8,053 nucleotides of DNA from Actinomycetota bacterium (GTDB lineage: Bacteria > Actinomycetota > UBA4738 > G016210805), in contig JACQTL010000371.1 in the NCBI GenBank assembly GCA_016210805.1, positions 1 through 8,053 of the forward strand, given 5' to 3'. The position numbers and the translations under genes are program-made. How positions within the stretch are numbered: the stretch's first letter is position 1; every line of letters begins with the position of its first letter. The notes below the pieces were generated by a model, which was given only the letters and a program-made list of their open reading frames with translations, was not told the DNA's origin and did no database searches. Shown here one piece after another: positions 1 through 6,395 of the stretch.

Positions 1-821
1 ACCCGGGGGCCGGCCACGGCGGCCTTCCGGAGCGCGTAGGCGGCCGCCGGGATCTGCGCGTACAGGGCCACCCGGGCCAGGAACGAGGCGGCCACGTAGG
101 GCCCGCCGTCGCCCGACCCCACCACCCGCACCGCGATCACGTCGGCGAACTGCACCGCCCCCAGGAACAGCAGCCCCACGATCGAGGCCCACACCTCCGG
201 GGCCAGCTTCCCGGGCTCCCCGCCACGCGCCCCGGGCAGGAGGAGGTAGCTGAGCCCGACCGCCGCCGAGATGCCCAGGGCCAGCCCGGCCGCGGCGCCG
301 GAGACACCCCACCCGACCGTCACCAGGACCAGGACGAAGCCGATCCGGGCAAGCCCCTCGAACATGATCGATCCGCCGACCGCGCCGAGCCTGCCCAGGC
401 CCGTGAGCAGGCCCCGGTTCCACGCGTTCAGCAGCCACATCATCATGGCCACGGCGAACCAGGCCAGGGCGCTGGCGCCGACGGGCACCGGGAGGAGCGC
501 CAGGGCGGCGGCGGCCAGGGATCCGATCAGCAGGTAGCGGGGCCACCGGGGCCGGGGGACCCGTCCCTCCCGGGCCGCGGCCATCGCCGCCCCCCCGAAG
601 AGCGCGGTCACGGGCCCGCCCAGGGCGAGCAGCGCGGCCAGGAGGGCTCCGAAGGTGGCGAAGTCGCGGGAGCCCAGCCGCCGGCCCAGGAACGCGTTGA
701 ACAGGTACGCGAGCAGCGCGGTGACCGCCAGCGCGGCACCGTAGACGACGGCTCCCCTGAACTCCCGGTCTCGCGACTCCGTCGCGGAGACCGGCCGCTC
801 TCCCCCTGGGCGGCGGCGCAC
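1..821 (-). CDS. Polysaccharide flippase-like membrane protein (3' end outside window)
   Basis: My translation from GTG 821 runs through 273 codons to the window edge without a stop. After about 23 polar residues it is a series of hydrophobic segments (roughly residues 24-45, 56-82, 95-115, 117-134, 158-195, 210-225). The early stretch with LGRRLGSRDFATFGALLA fits the N-terminal pattern of oligosaccharide/polysaccharide (Wzx/MATE-like) flippases, where 'R.LG...Y/F' lies between the first two helices. Such proteins move lipid-linked glycans across the cytoplasmic membrane. I prefer GTG 821 because GGAG (830-833) sits 8 bases upstream; in-frame tandem ATGs at 857 and 854 would add about 12 residues but lack a Shine-Dalgarno. 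It is divergent from a glycosyltransferase, which supports a glycan role. Substrate unknown; another multi-pass transporter family is possible because only the N-terminal part is visible. Confidence 0.7.
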   Translation of the reverse strand, partial: MRRRPGGERPVSATESRDREFRGAVVYGAALAVTALLAYLFNAFLGRRLGSRDFATFGALLAALLALGGPVTALFGGAAMAAAREGRVPRPRWPRYLLIGSLAAAALALLPVPVGASALAWFAVAMMMWLLNAWNRGLLTGLGRLGAVGGSIMFEGLARIGFVLVLVTVGWGVSGAAAGLALGISAAVGLSYLLLPGARGGEPGKLAPEVWASIVGLLFLGAVQFADVIAVRVVGSGDGGPYVAASFLARVALYAQIPAAAYALRKAAVAGPR

Positions 822-852
822 GGACCCCTCTCCCCGGTCTTTTGGACGGCAC

Positions 853-882
853 ATCATGTCCCCACCGATCCCGGCGATACAA
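853..882 (-). promoter_or_regulatory. Candidate promoter of the flippase-like gene
   Basis: Read on the minus strand, TTGTAT (877-882) and CATGAT (853-858) are separated by 18 bases and resemble -35 and -10 boxes. Transcription would start near position 846, leaving a short leader with the GGAG before GTG 821. If correct, the tandem ATGs at 857/854 fall inside the -10 box and cannot be the start. Both boxes are imperfect matches. Confidence 0.3.
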
Positions 883-909
883 GGCGCCACGGACATCGCG
901 GGCCCGGGA

Positions 910-915
910 TACGCT
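910..915 (+). promoter_or_regulatory. -10 box of a leaderless promoter for the glycosyltransferase
   Basis: TACGCT matches the actinobacterial -10 pattern TANNNT and ends 7 bases before GTG 923. That is the distance expected when transcription begins at the start codon itself. No Shine-Dalgarno precedes GTG 923, which agrees with leaderless translation. No convincing -35 box is seen. This also supports GTG 923 over the upstream TTG at 842. Confidence 0.5.
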
Positions 916-922
916 CGCCCGC

Positions 923-2371
923 GTGGAGGCTCCCTCCTGGATCGACCGGCCCCGGACGTGGCTCGCGGCCCGCCCGTGGGGCCGGGTGATGGGGGCGGTC
1001 CCCTGGGAGATCGTGGTGGCCGGCGGAGCGCTGGCCTGGGGTGGTGTCCGGGTGGTCGGCGCCCTGCGGTCCGGTCCGTACCTGGAGCCCGGCCGCGGCG
1101 GGACGACGTACGTGGACGCGCCGTGGCTCCTCCCCCTGTTCGTGCCCTACGCCCTGGCCCTCCTGGCCAGGCCGGCGTCCGCCCTCCGCCGGGTCGGGCC
1201 ACTCGTCGCGGTCGTCGTGGGCCTGCACGTGGCCCTGGCCGTGGTGCCCCCCTCCGGGTCCCAGGACCTGTTCCAGTACCTCCAGTACGGACAGATGCAG
1301 GCGTTCCACGGGGCGAACCCGTACGTCGTGGCCCCCGGGTCCATCGAGACGCCGGCCGCCGCGTTCATCACCTGGCGCGACCAGACGAGCGTGTACGGGC
1401 CGGCCTGGACCCTCGCCACCACGGGGACGGTGTGGCTGTCGGGAGCGAGGGTGGACCTCCTGCCGGCATTCGCGTCCGTGAAGGCCCTCGCGCTCGGGCT
1501 GGACCTCGCCGTGCTGTGGTCCCTGCTGGCGATCGGCCGAGGCGACGGCACCGGGCGGTTCGCCGTGACGGCCTGGGGCCTGAACCCGCTGGTCCTCCTG
1601 GCCGTCCCCGTGGAGGCCCACGCCGACGTGGCGGTGGCGGCCGCCTTCGTGGGCGCGGTCCTCGCCCGCCGGCGGGGCCGGAGCAGGGTGGCCACCGCGC
1701 TCCTGGCCCTCGGTGCCCTGGTCAAGGCGTACGCGGTGGTCGGGCTGGCCCTCCACCTCGCCCTCGTCCTCCGGGAGCGGGGCCCGCGGACGGCCGCCGC
1801 CCACGCCGCCGGCTCCGCCGGGCTGGCCGCGGCGCTGTTCGCCCCGTACTGGCAGGGCCTCGACACGTTCGGTGGAGCGGCCGAGGTGGCCGGGAGGTTC
1901 GGGGGCACTTCGCTTTCCGGCGCGGCCTTCCGGCTGCTGTCCGGCGCCGGGCCGGGCCCGTCGCCCGAGCCCGGGCCGCTCGGCGCGGCCATCCTGGTCG
2001 CCGGCGCCGCCTTCGTCGCCGGGGTCCTCCTGGTCCAGGCCGCCCGGGTCCGGGACCAGCCGGCCCTGTGGCACGGAGTGGCCCTGGCGTTCGCCGCCTA
2101 CCTCCTGGCCAGCCCCTGGTCGTTCCACTGGCACGCCCTGCCGCTGATCGCCCTGGCCTGCGCCCTCCCCGGCGACCGCGCCGCGCCGGCCTCGCTCACG
2201 GCGAGCGGGACGCTCCTGATCGCCTTCCGGCTCCCGGCCTACCGGCTCGGCCTGGCGATCCAGGCCCTGGCCAGGTACGGGGTCCCGTTCGCGGCCTACG
2301 CTGGCGCCGGCCGGGTCTCGCCGGGATCGTCCCCCGCGGTCACGACGGCGGGAGGGACCGGAGCCAGTTGA
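923..2371 (+). CDS. GT-C membrane glycosyltransferase, probable polyprenol-phosphate-mannose type
   Basis: This is a 482-residue, strongly hydrophobic protein with about ten or more membrane segments. Family signs lie in the first large loop: QDLFQYLQYG (residues 114-123, candidate catalytic Asp115), GANPY (130-134) and VYGPAW (157-162), followed by WGLNPLVLLAVPVEAHAD (218-235). A loop Asp followed by 'G.NPY' and 'YGP', then 'NPL...H.D', is typical of MptB/GT87-like mannosyltransferases that use polyprenyl-phosphate-linked sugar on the outer face of the membrane. It probably extends a cell-envelope glycan; sugar and acceptor cannot be read from sequence. Start GTG 923 is chosen because a -10 box lies 7 bases upstream; a TTG at 842 would add an arginine-rich, non-family-like 27 residues. 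It is divergent from a flippase-like gene, which fits, and its 3' end overlaps the convergent sulfatase gene. Confidence 0.8.
   Translation: MEAPSWIDRPRTWLAARPWGRVMGAVPWEIVVAGGALAWGGVRVVGALRSGPYLEPGRGGTTYVDAPWLLPLFVPYALALLARPASALRRVGPLVAVVVGLHVALAVVPPSGSQDLFQYLQYGQMQAFHGANPYVVAPGSIETPAAAFITWRDQTSVYGPAWTLATTGTVWLSGARVDLLPAFASVKALALGLDLAVLWSLLAIGRGDGTGRFAVTAWGLNPLVLLAVPVEAHADVAVAAAFVGAVLARRRGRSRVATALLALGALVKAYAVVGLALHLALVLRERGPRTAAAHAAGSAGLAAALFAPYWQGLDTFGGAAEVAGRFGGTSLSGAAFRLLSGAGPGPSPEPGPLGAAILVAGAAFVAGVLLVQAARVRDQPALWHGVALAFAAYLLASPWSFHWHALPLIALACALPGDRAAPASLTASGTLLIAFRLPAYRLGLAIQALARYGVPFAAYAGAGRVSPGSSPAVTTAGGTGAS
2340..2371. other. Convergent 32-bp coding overlap
   Basis: The glycosyltransferase stop (TGA, 2369-2371) lies beyond the sulfatase stop (TGA read from 2342 to 2340), so the last ten codons of each gene plus the stops are antisense to one another. 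No T-rich terminator hairpin is seen at the junction. Confidence 0.8.
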
Positions 2372-3764
2372 GCTTCTTGATCAGGGCGTTCAGCAGGCCG
2401 GCCCGTCCCGGGTCGCCAGCGACGTTCGACAGCTCGTACGGGTCCTGCCACAGGTCGTACAGCTCCCGTGCTCCGGTCCCGTACAGGACGAGCTTGTACC
2501 GCGCGGTGACGAGCCCCCAGTACCCGGGCGGCTGGCGCTGGCCGAACACGAGGCCACCTCCCGGGCACACGGATGCCAGGCCCAGACAGTGCTCCAGGAG
2601 GAAGGCCCGGCGAACCCGGCCGGACGTGCCGTTCAACAGGGGAACCAGGGACTTGCCGTCCACGGCCAGCGACACCGCGGCCAGGTCGGCGATCGTGGCC
2701 GCGACGTCGACGTTGCCGACCAGGGCCCGAGAGACCGTCCCGCCGCCCGTGAGCCTGGGGTAGCGGACCACGAACGGCACGCGGACCGACTCCTCGTACG
2801 GCACCCCCTTGTCCCACCGGCGGTGCTCGCCGTACATCCAGCCGTTGTCCGAGAGGTAGAAGACGATCGTGTCGTCGGCCCGGTCCCCCAGGCCGTCCAG
2901 GAGCCGGGATATCGAGTCGTCCAGCGCCCGGACGGACCTGGACATCGCGGCGTACCAGCCGTCGATGGCCGCCCTCTCTCCCACGGTCAGCGGGCCCCGG
3001 CGCATGTACTTGGGCTTCCCGCTTCCCTTCATGGGCTCGTTGTAGGAGGGAGGCCGGAACGGAGTCACGGGCATCGAGGCGTACCGGTCGTCGTCGGCGG
3101 GAAGATGGGGGCTCGTCGGGCTGAACAGGACGAAGAAGGGCGTGCCCGGCGGGGTGTTCGAGATGAACGACCGGACCCGCGTGGCCAGGAGATCCGTCGC
3201 GTACCCCGTGAACCGCTTCCAGGTCCCGTCCACGTTGAGGAGGGGATCGATCAGGGAGTAGTCGGACCGGCCCTCCCCCGAGCACACCCACCGGTCGAAC
3301 TCGGGGAGCGGGGTGCACGGGTGGCTGTTCAGGTACTTGCCGGCGAGCATGGTCCGGTACCCCGCGTCGTCCAGGGCCCGGACGATGGTCTTCCTCGTGA
3401 GGACCGTCTCGTTGAAGAACACCCGGTTGTGGTGGGCCCACTGCCCGGTGAGGAGCTGAGCCCTGGAGGGGCAGCAGATCGGGGTGTTCACGTAGCCCCG
3501 CCGGAACAGGATCCCCCGGTCGACCAGCTCGGAGAACACCGCGGGCATGAGCGTCCTGTCGAACGTGGACCAGGCCTGGTCGTCGGTGAGGACCACGACG
3601 ATGTTGGGGCGCGACGCGGCCGCGCCGGCCGGCGTGGCCAGGGGCACGAACGTGAGGGCCACGGCGAGCCCCGACGCGAGGCTCGCGGTGCGCCGGAACG
3701 ACCGCCCCCTTCGACGCCGGCCCAACACGATCCCGGCCACTGAACCACAGGGGCCCCGCCGCAT
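2340..3764 (-). CDS. Secreted formylglycine-dependent sulfatase (N-acetylglucosamine-6-sulfatase-like)
   Basis: This is a 474-residue type I sulfatase from ATG 3764. A basic n-region (RRRRGRSFRR, about 16-25) and a hydrophobic stretch ending in an AGA-type site near residue 48 make a signal peptide, so it acts outside the membrane. Visible active-site parts: LTDDQ with metal-binding Asp61/Asp62, the CCPSR signature whose Cys97 would be oxidised to formylglycine, GKYLN (143-147), SPH with His220, and SDNG...GEH...K with Asp306, Asn307, His314 and Lys319. GKYLN and PYEESVRVPF resemble glucosamine-6-sulfatase relatives, but the substrate is not certain. It needs a formylglycine-generating enzyme, absent here. 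The start is uncertain: no Shine-Dalgarno precedes ATG 3764, and GTG 3740, GTG 3728 or TTG 3725 would still keep the signal peptide. The open frame extends upstream to 4013 but would cross the mazG-like gene. It appears monocistronic. Confidence 0.85.
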   Translation of the reverse strand: MRRGPCGSVAGIVLGRRRRGRSFRRTASLASGLAVALTFVPLATPAGAAASRPNIVVVLTDDQAWSTFDRTLMPAVFSELVDRGILFRRGYVNTPICCPSRAQLLTGQWAHHNRVFFNETVLTRKTIVRALDDAGYRTMLAGKYLNSHPCTPLPEFDRWVCSGEGRSDYSLIDPLLNVDGTWKRFTGYATDLLATRVRSFISNTPPGTPFFVLFSPTSPHLPADDDRYASMPVTPFRPPSYNEPMKGSGKPKYMRRGPLTVGERAAIDGWYAAMSRSVRALDDSISRLLDGLGDRADDTIVFYLSDNGWMYGEHRRWDKGVPYEESVRVPFVVRYPRLTGGGTVSRALVGNVDVAATIADLAAVSLAVDGKSLVPLLNGTSGRVRRAFLLEHCLGLASVCPGGGLVFGQRQPPGYWGLVTARYKLVLYGTGARELYDLWQDPYELSNVAGDPGRAGLLNALIKKLNWLRSLPPS

Positions 3765-3805
3765 CCAGGGGATCGGGGGAAACGCCCCACCCGAGCCGCC
3801 GGAGC

Positions 3806-3811
3806 TAGACT
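3806..3811 (+). promoter_or_regulatory. -10 box of a leaderless promoter for the MazG-like gene
   Basis: TAGACT matches TANNNT and ends 8 bases before ATG 3820, so transcription should begin at or within a base or two of the ATG. There is no Shine-Dalgarno in the intervening bases. No clear -35 box is present. It lies in the 55-base divergent gap with the sulfatase gene. Confidence 0.55.
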
Positions 3812-3819
3812 CGCCCACC

Positions 3820-4107
3820 ATGCGCATCCGCGAGCTCCAGGAGACCCTCCGACTCACGTACCTCGAGCGCGACACGGCCAGGGGGAAGGACGGCACGTTC
3901 CGGTGGCTGGTCGAGGAGATCGGCGAGCTGGCCAGGGCCCTGCGCACGGGGGACGAGGCCAACCTCGTCCACGAGGTGGGCGACGCCCTGGCCTGGCTCG
4001 TTTCCGTGGCCAACCTCGCCGGCGTGGACCTCGAGCAGGCCGCCGCCCGCTACGCCTCGGGCTGCCCGAAGTGCGGCCGCTCCCCCTGCGCCTGCCCGAT
4101 GCGCTGA
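3820..4107 (+). CDS. Small MazG-like nucleotide pyrophosphohydrolase with cysteine-rich tail
   Basis: This is a 95-residue all-alpha MazG-fold protein. The metal-binding acidic motifs are visible: WLVEEIGEL (residues 29-37, Glu32, Glu33, Glu36) followed by EVGD (52-55, Glu52 and Asp55), as in enzymes that hydrolyse (d)NTPs to the monophosphate and pyrophosphate. Unlike the roughly 260-residue two-domain MazG of E. coli, it has one domain, so it should work as a dimer or tetramer. After the fold comes CPKCG-RSPC-AC (82-92), with Cys82, Cys85, Cys90 and Cys92 spaced like a small zinc knuckle. The family role is house-cleaning of damaged nucleotides or setting nucleotide levels; its actual substrate is unknown. 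Start ATG 3820 is supported by the leaderless -10 box. It converges on asd with a 10-base gap. Confidence 0.85.
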   Translation: MRIRELQETLRLTYLERDTARGKDGTFRWLVEEIGELARALRTGDEANLVHEVGDALAWLVSVANLAGVDLEQAAARYASGCPKCGRSPCACPMR

Positions 4108-4113
4108 CGGCGA

Positions 4114-4127
4114 CGGCCTATCGGCCG
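4114..4127. terminator. Short hairpin between convergent mazG-like and asd genes
   Basis: CGGCC (4114-4118) and GGCCG (4123-4127) can pair around a TATC loop, and the element spans the asd stop codon. It could serve as a bidirectional transcription stop for the two convergent genes. There is no T-tract on either side, and 5-bp GC-rich arms are common by chance in this base composition. Confidence 0.2.
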
Positions 4128-5158
4128 AAGAGGCGCTCGGCGATCTGGACGGCGTTGAGGGCCGCGCCCTTGCGGAGGTTGTCGCCTGAGGCGAACAGGA
4201 GGAGGGCGTCATCGCGGCCGGACGCCCGCCTGATCCGTCCGACCAGCACGTCGTCGATCCCCGCCGCGTCAAGCGGAGTGGGGTAGACGTCCCTCTCGGG
4301 ATCGTCCACCACGCGAACGCCCGGCGCGGCCCCCAGCACCTCCCGGGCTTCATCCGGCGAGATCGGCCGCTCGAACGCCGCGAACACGGCCACGGAGTGC
4401 CCGGCCACCACGGGGACCCGAACCACGGTGGCCTGGACCTCGAGCTCGGGGGCCCGGAGGATCTTCCTCGACTCCCTGAGCAGCTTGCGCTCCTCCCCGG
4501 TCCAGTCCTCCTCGTCCATGCCCCCCTGGAGGGCCAGCACGTTGTAGGCGATCGTCCGGCGGAACACGTCGCCGACCGGAAGGGCGTCCGGCTCGGGGCG
4601 CAGCAGGTCCTCCTCGGTCCCGTGGAGCTTGCCGACCTGCTCCGCGAGCTCGGCGATGGCCCGCCGCCCGGCGCCGGACACGGACTGGTACGACGAGATC
4701 ACGATCTGGCGGAGGCCGGCGGCCCGGTGCAGGGGACCCACGGCCATGAGGGCGGTGATGGCCGTGCAGTTGGGCACCGCCACGATCCTTGGCGGGGGAT
4801 CCGCCTCCAGCTCCTCGCCGTTCAGCTCGGGGATGACCAGGGGGACGTCGGGCTCCTGGCGGAAGGCCGACGAGTTGTCAACGCACACCGTCCCCCCGGC
4901 CGCGGCGCCGGGGACGAAGGCCCGGGACACGGCGGCCCCCGCCGAGAAGAAGGCCAGGTCCACGCCGCCGAGCGCCTCGGCGGACAGCTCCCCGACCGTG
5001 ACGTCGCGGCCCCCGAACGGGACCCTGGTGCCCGCCGAGCGCGCCGAGGCCAGCGGCACGAGCTCGCCGAGGGGGAAGTCGCGTTCCTCGAGGATCCGGG
5101 ACATCTCGCGGCCGACCGCCCCCGTGGCCCCCACGACGGCGACCCTGGGACCGCCCAC
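4118..5158 (-). CDS. asd: Aspartate-semialdehyde dehydrogenase
   Basis: Catalyses NADPH-dependent reduction of aspartyl-4-phosphate to aspartate-4-semialdehyde, the second step toward lysine/diaminopimelate, threonine and methionine, in the cytoplasm. From GTG 5158 it has 346 residues, a normal family length. Visible features are the nucleotide-binding loop GATGAVG (10-16), DNSSAFR (94-100), the catalytic cysteine in VPNCTA (Cys131), SSYQSVSGAG (155-164), the substrate-binding RVPVVAGHS with Arg247 and the acid/base His254, and GDNLRKGAALN (325-335). GTG 5158 is preferred over ATG 5173: GGAGG (5167-5171) lies exactly 8 bases before the GTG, whereas the ATG has no Shine-Dalgarno. That start shares one base with the stop of the upstream zinc-ribbon gene (TAGTG), so ribosomes probably reinitiate. 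It is the last gene of the lysC operon. Confidence 0.95.
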   Translation of the reverse strand: MGGPRVAVVGATGAVGREMSRILEERDFPLGELVPLASARSAGTRVPFGGRDVTVGELSAEALGGVDLAFFSAGAAVSRAFVPGAAAGGTVCVDNSSAFRQEPDVPLVIPELNGEELEADPPPRIVAVPNCTAITALMAVGPLHRAAGLRQIVISSYQSVSGAGRRAIAELAEQVGKLHGTEEDLLRPEPDALPVGDVFRRTIAYNVLALQGGMDEEDWTGEERKLLRESRKILRAPELEVQATVVRVPVVAGHSVAVFAAFERPISPDEAREVLGAAPGVRVVDDPERDVYPTPLDAAGIDDVLVGRIRRASGRDDALLLFASGDNLRKGAALNAVQIAERLFGR

Positions 5159-5856
5159 TACCGGAACCTCCATGAGCGGAGGATCGAGTCGAAGGCCACC
5201 ACGTGGGCCCGGGGGGCGGGGACCGCGTCGGTCAGGCTGATGACCCAGCCCAGCCGCCGCCCGTCACGGTCCCCCACCGTGACCACCTGGCGCATCACGA
5301 ACCGCTGGCCGAGCTCGGAGACGGCGCTCACGTCCCAGAACACCGCCTCCCGGCCGTCGAGGGTGAGGTCCATAGCCGGGCCGACGACGAGCCCCGAGAT
5401 CGAGCTCTGGTCGCGAACCGCGTCGACGTAGGCGGCCAGGGTGGCCGCGTCGGCGAGGTCCACGGCCACGATGATCACGGTGGCCGCCTCGGTGGGGGAG
5501 GAGATCTCGTCCACCGCGGTGGTGCCGATCGAGGCCGGGCCGGCCTGCCAGCTCGGGGGTACGGACAGGCAGTACCCGAAGCGGTCGGACGCGAAGTTCG
5601 CGCCATCGCAGGGGTCGGGACGGAGGCCGGCCAGGTACCAGCCGGTGCCCCCCACCAGGAGCACCGCGGCCACCATGAGCGCGAGGCCCCGCCGGGACCT
5701 CGGCCTGGGGGGCTCGACGTCGAGCTCGGATCCGGGGGTGAGCTCTCGGCGCACCGAGAGCAGGAGCGAGGTGCCCGGGGCCAGGGACCGGCCGCACTGC
5801 GCGCAGAACCGGGCGTCCTCCTCGTTGGCGCTCCGGCAGTGCGGGCAGACGATCAC
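5158..5856 (-). CDS. Zinc-ribbon, single-membrane-segment protein of unknown function
   Basis: This is a 232-residue protein. Residues 4-22 form a zinc ribbon (CPHC...CAQC, Cys4, Cys7, Cys18, Cys21), followed by a polar linker. A membrane segment follows after RPRSRR (about 57-77), then a roughly 155-residue domain likely outside the cell. This domain has two cysteines (83, 96) that could form a disulfide and begins FGYCLSVPPSWQAGP, which recalls the 'G(F/Y)..S.P..W' opening of PsbP/DUF1795-like lipoprotein and anchored domains. I do not recognise a named family and assign no function. GTG 5856 is preceded by GGAGG (5864-5868) at 7 bases and overlaps the lysC stop (GTGA), so it is translationally coupled. 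Its stop overlaps the asd start. The gene therefore lies inside the lysC-asd operon, which suggests co-expression, not necessarily a role in amino-acid synthesis. Confidence 0.8.
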   Translation of the reverse strand: MIVCPHCRSANEEDARFCAQCGRSLAPGTSLLLSVRRELTPGSELDVEPPRPRSRRGLALMVAAVLLVGGTGWYLAGLRPDPCDGANFASDRFGYCLSVPPSWQAGPASIGTTAVDEISSPTEAATVIIVAVDLADAATLAAYVDAVRDQSSISGLVVGPAMDLTLDGREAVFWDVSAVSELGQRFVMRQVVTVGDRDGRRLGWVISLTDAVPAPRAHVVAFDSILRSWRFR

Positions 5857-6395
5857 GGGGCGGCCTCCGCCCCGGGGTCGGCGGACTCGGCGCCCGGGGA
5901 GTGGACCCGGCGCCCGGCCTCGCCGGCCAGGTTGAAGCGGGCGTGGATGGCCCGCACGGCCCGCTCGGCGTGCTCGGCCCGGATCACGCACGACACCCGG
6001 ATCGACGAGGTCGAGATCATCTCGATGTTGATCCCCTCCTCGGCGAGAGCCGCGAACATCGCCGCGGCGACCCCAGGATCGCTCCGGATCCCCGCGCCGA
6101 CCAGCGACACCTTGGCGATGCCGTCGTCGGCGGCATGCCCCTCCGCCCCGACCTCCTCGGCCACCCGGTCCATGACCCCCGCGATACGAGGAAGGTCGTC
6201 CTTCGGGCTCGTGAACGAGACGTCGGTCCGGCCGTCGTGCGACACGTTCTGGACGATCATGTCCACGCTCACGCCCTCGTCCGCCAGGGCCCTGAAGATC
6301 GTGGCGGCGACGCCCGGCCGGTCCGGGACCCCGATCACGGTGACCTTGGCCTCGTTGTCCGCGTGGGCCACGCCCGAGACGATGGCCTTCTCCAT
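5853..6395 (-). CDS. lysC: Predicted aspartokinase beta subunit from internal ATG
   Basis: An in-frame ATG at Met247 of the full protein opens MEKAIVSGVAHADNEAKVTV, which lines up with the known beta-subunit start of Corynebacterium glutamicum LysC (MEEAVLTGVA...). GGGAGG (6407-6412) lies 11 bases upstream, a usable though long spacing. The product would be a 180-residue protein with both ACT domains and no kinase domain, the regulatory partner in the alpha2-beta2 enzyme. This is inferred from position and family knowledge; the Met is also simply a conserved residue of the full-length protein. Confidence 0.55.
   Translation of the reverse strand: MEKAIVSGVAHADNEAKVTVIGVPDRPGVAATIFRALADEGVSVDMIVQNVSHDGRTDVSFTSPKDDLPRIAGVMDRVAEEVGAEGHAADDGIAKVSLVGAGIRSDPGVAAAMFAALAEEGINIEMISTSSIRVSCVIRAEHAERAVRAIHARFNLAGEAGRRVHSPGAESADPGAEAAP

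Noticed and set aside
271..537. Short plus-strand open frame opposite the flippase-like gene
   Set aside because: The minus-strand frame is continuous, strongly hydrophobic and family-like; the plus-strand frame shows no motif and no ribosome site.
842..922. TTG start at 842 for the glycosyltransferase
   Set aside because: The extra 27 residues are arginine-rich and not membrane-like, and the -10 box of the leaderless promoter lies inside this segment.
854..2763. Long open frames on both strands antisense to, or in another frame of, the glycosyltransferase
   Set aside because: Their translations are proline/arginine/glycine-rich and without recognisable motifs, as expected from out-of-frame reading of GC-rich DNA.
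2589..3743. Long plus-strand open frame opposite the sulfatase
   Set aside because: Low-complexity arginine/glycine/proline translation; the minus strand carries all sulfatase active-site motifs.
3765..4013. N-terminal extension of the sulfatase frame up to an ATG at 4013
   Set aside because: It would run antisense through most of the mazG-like gene and adds a serine/arginine-rich stretch ahead of a proper signal peptide, which must be near the N-terminus.
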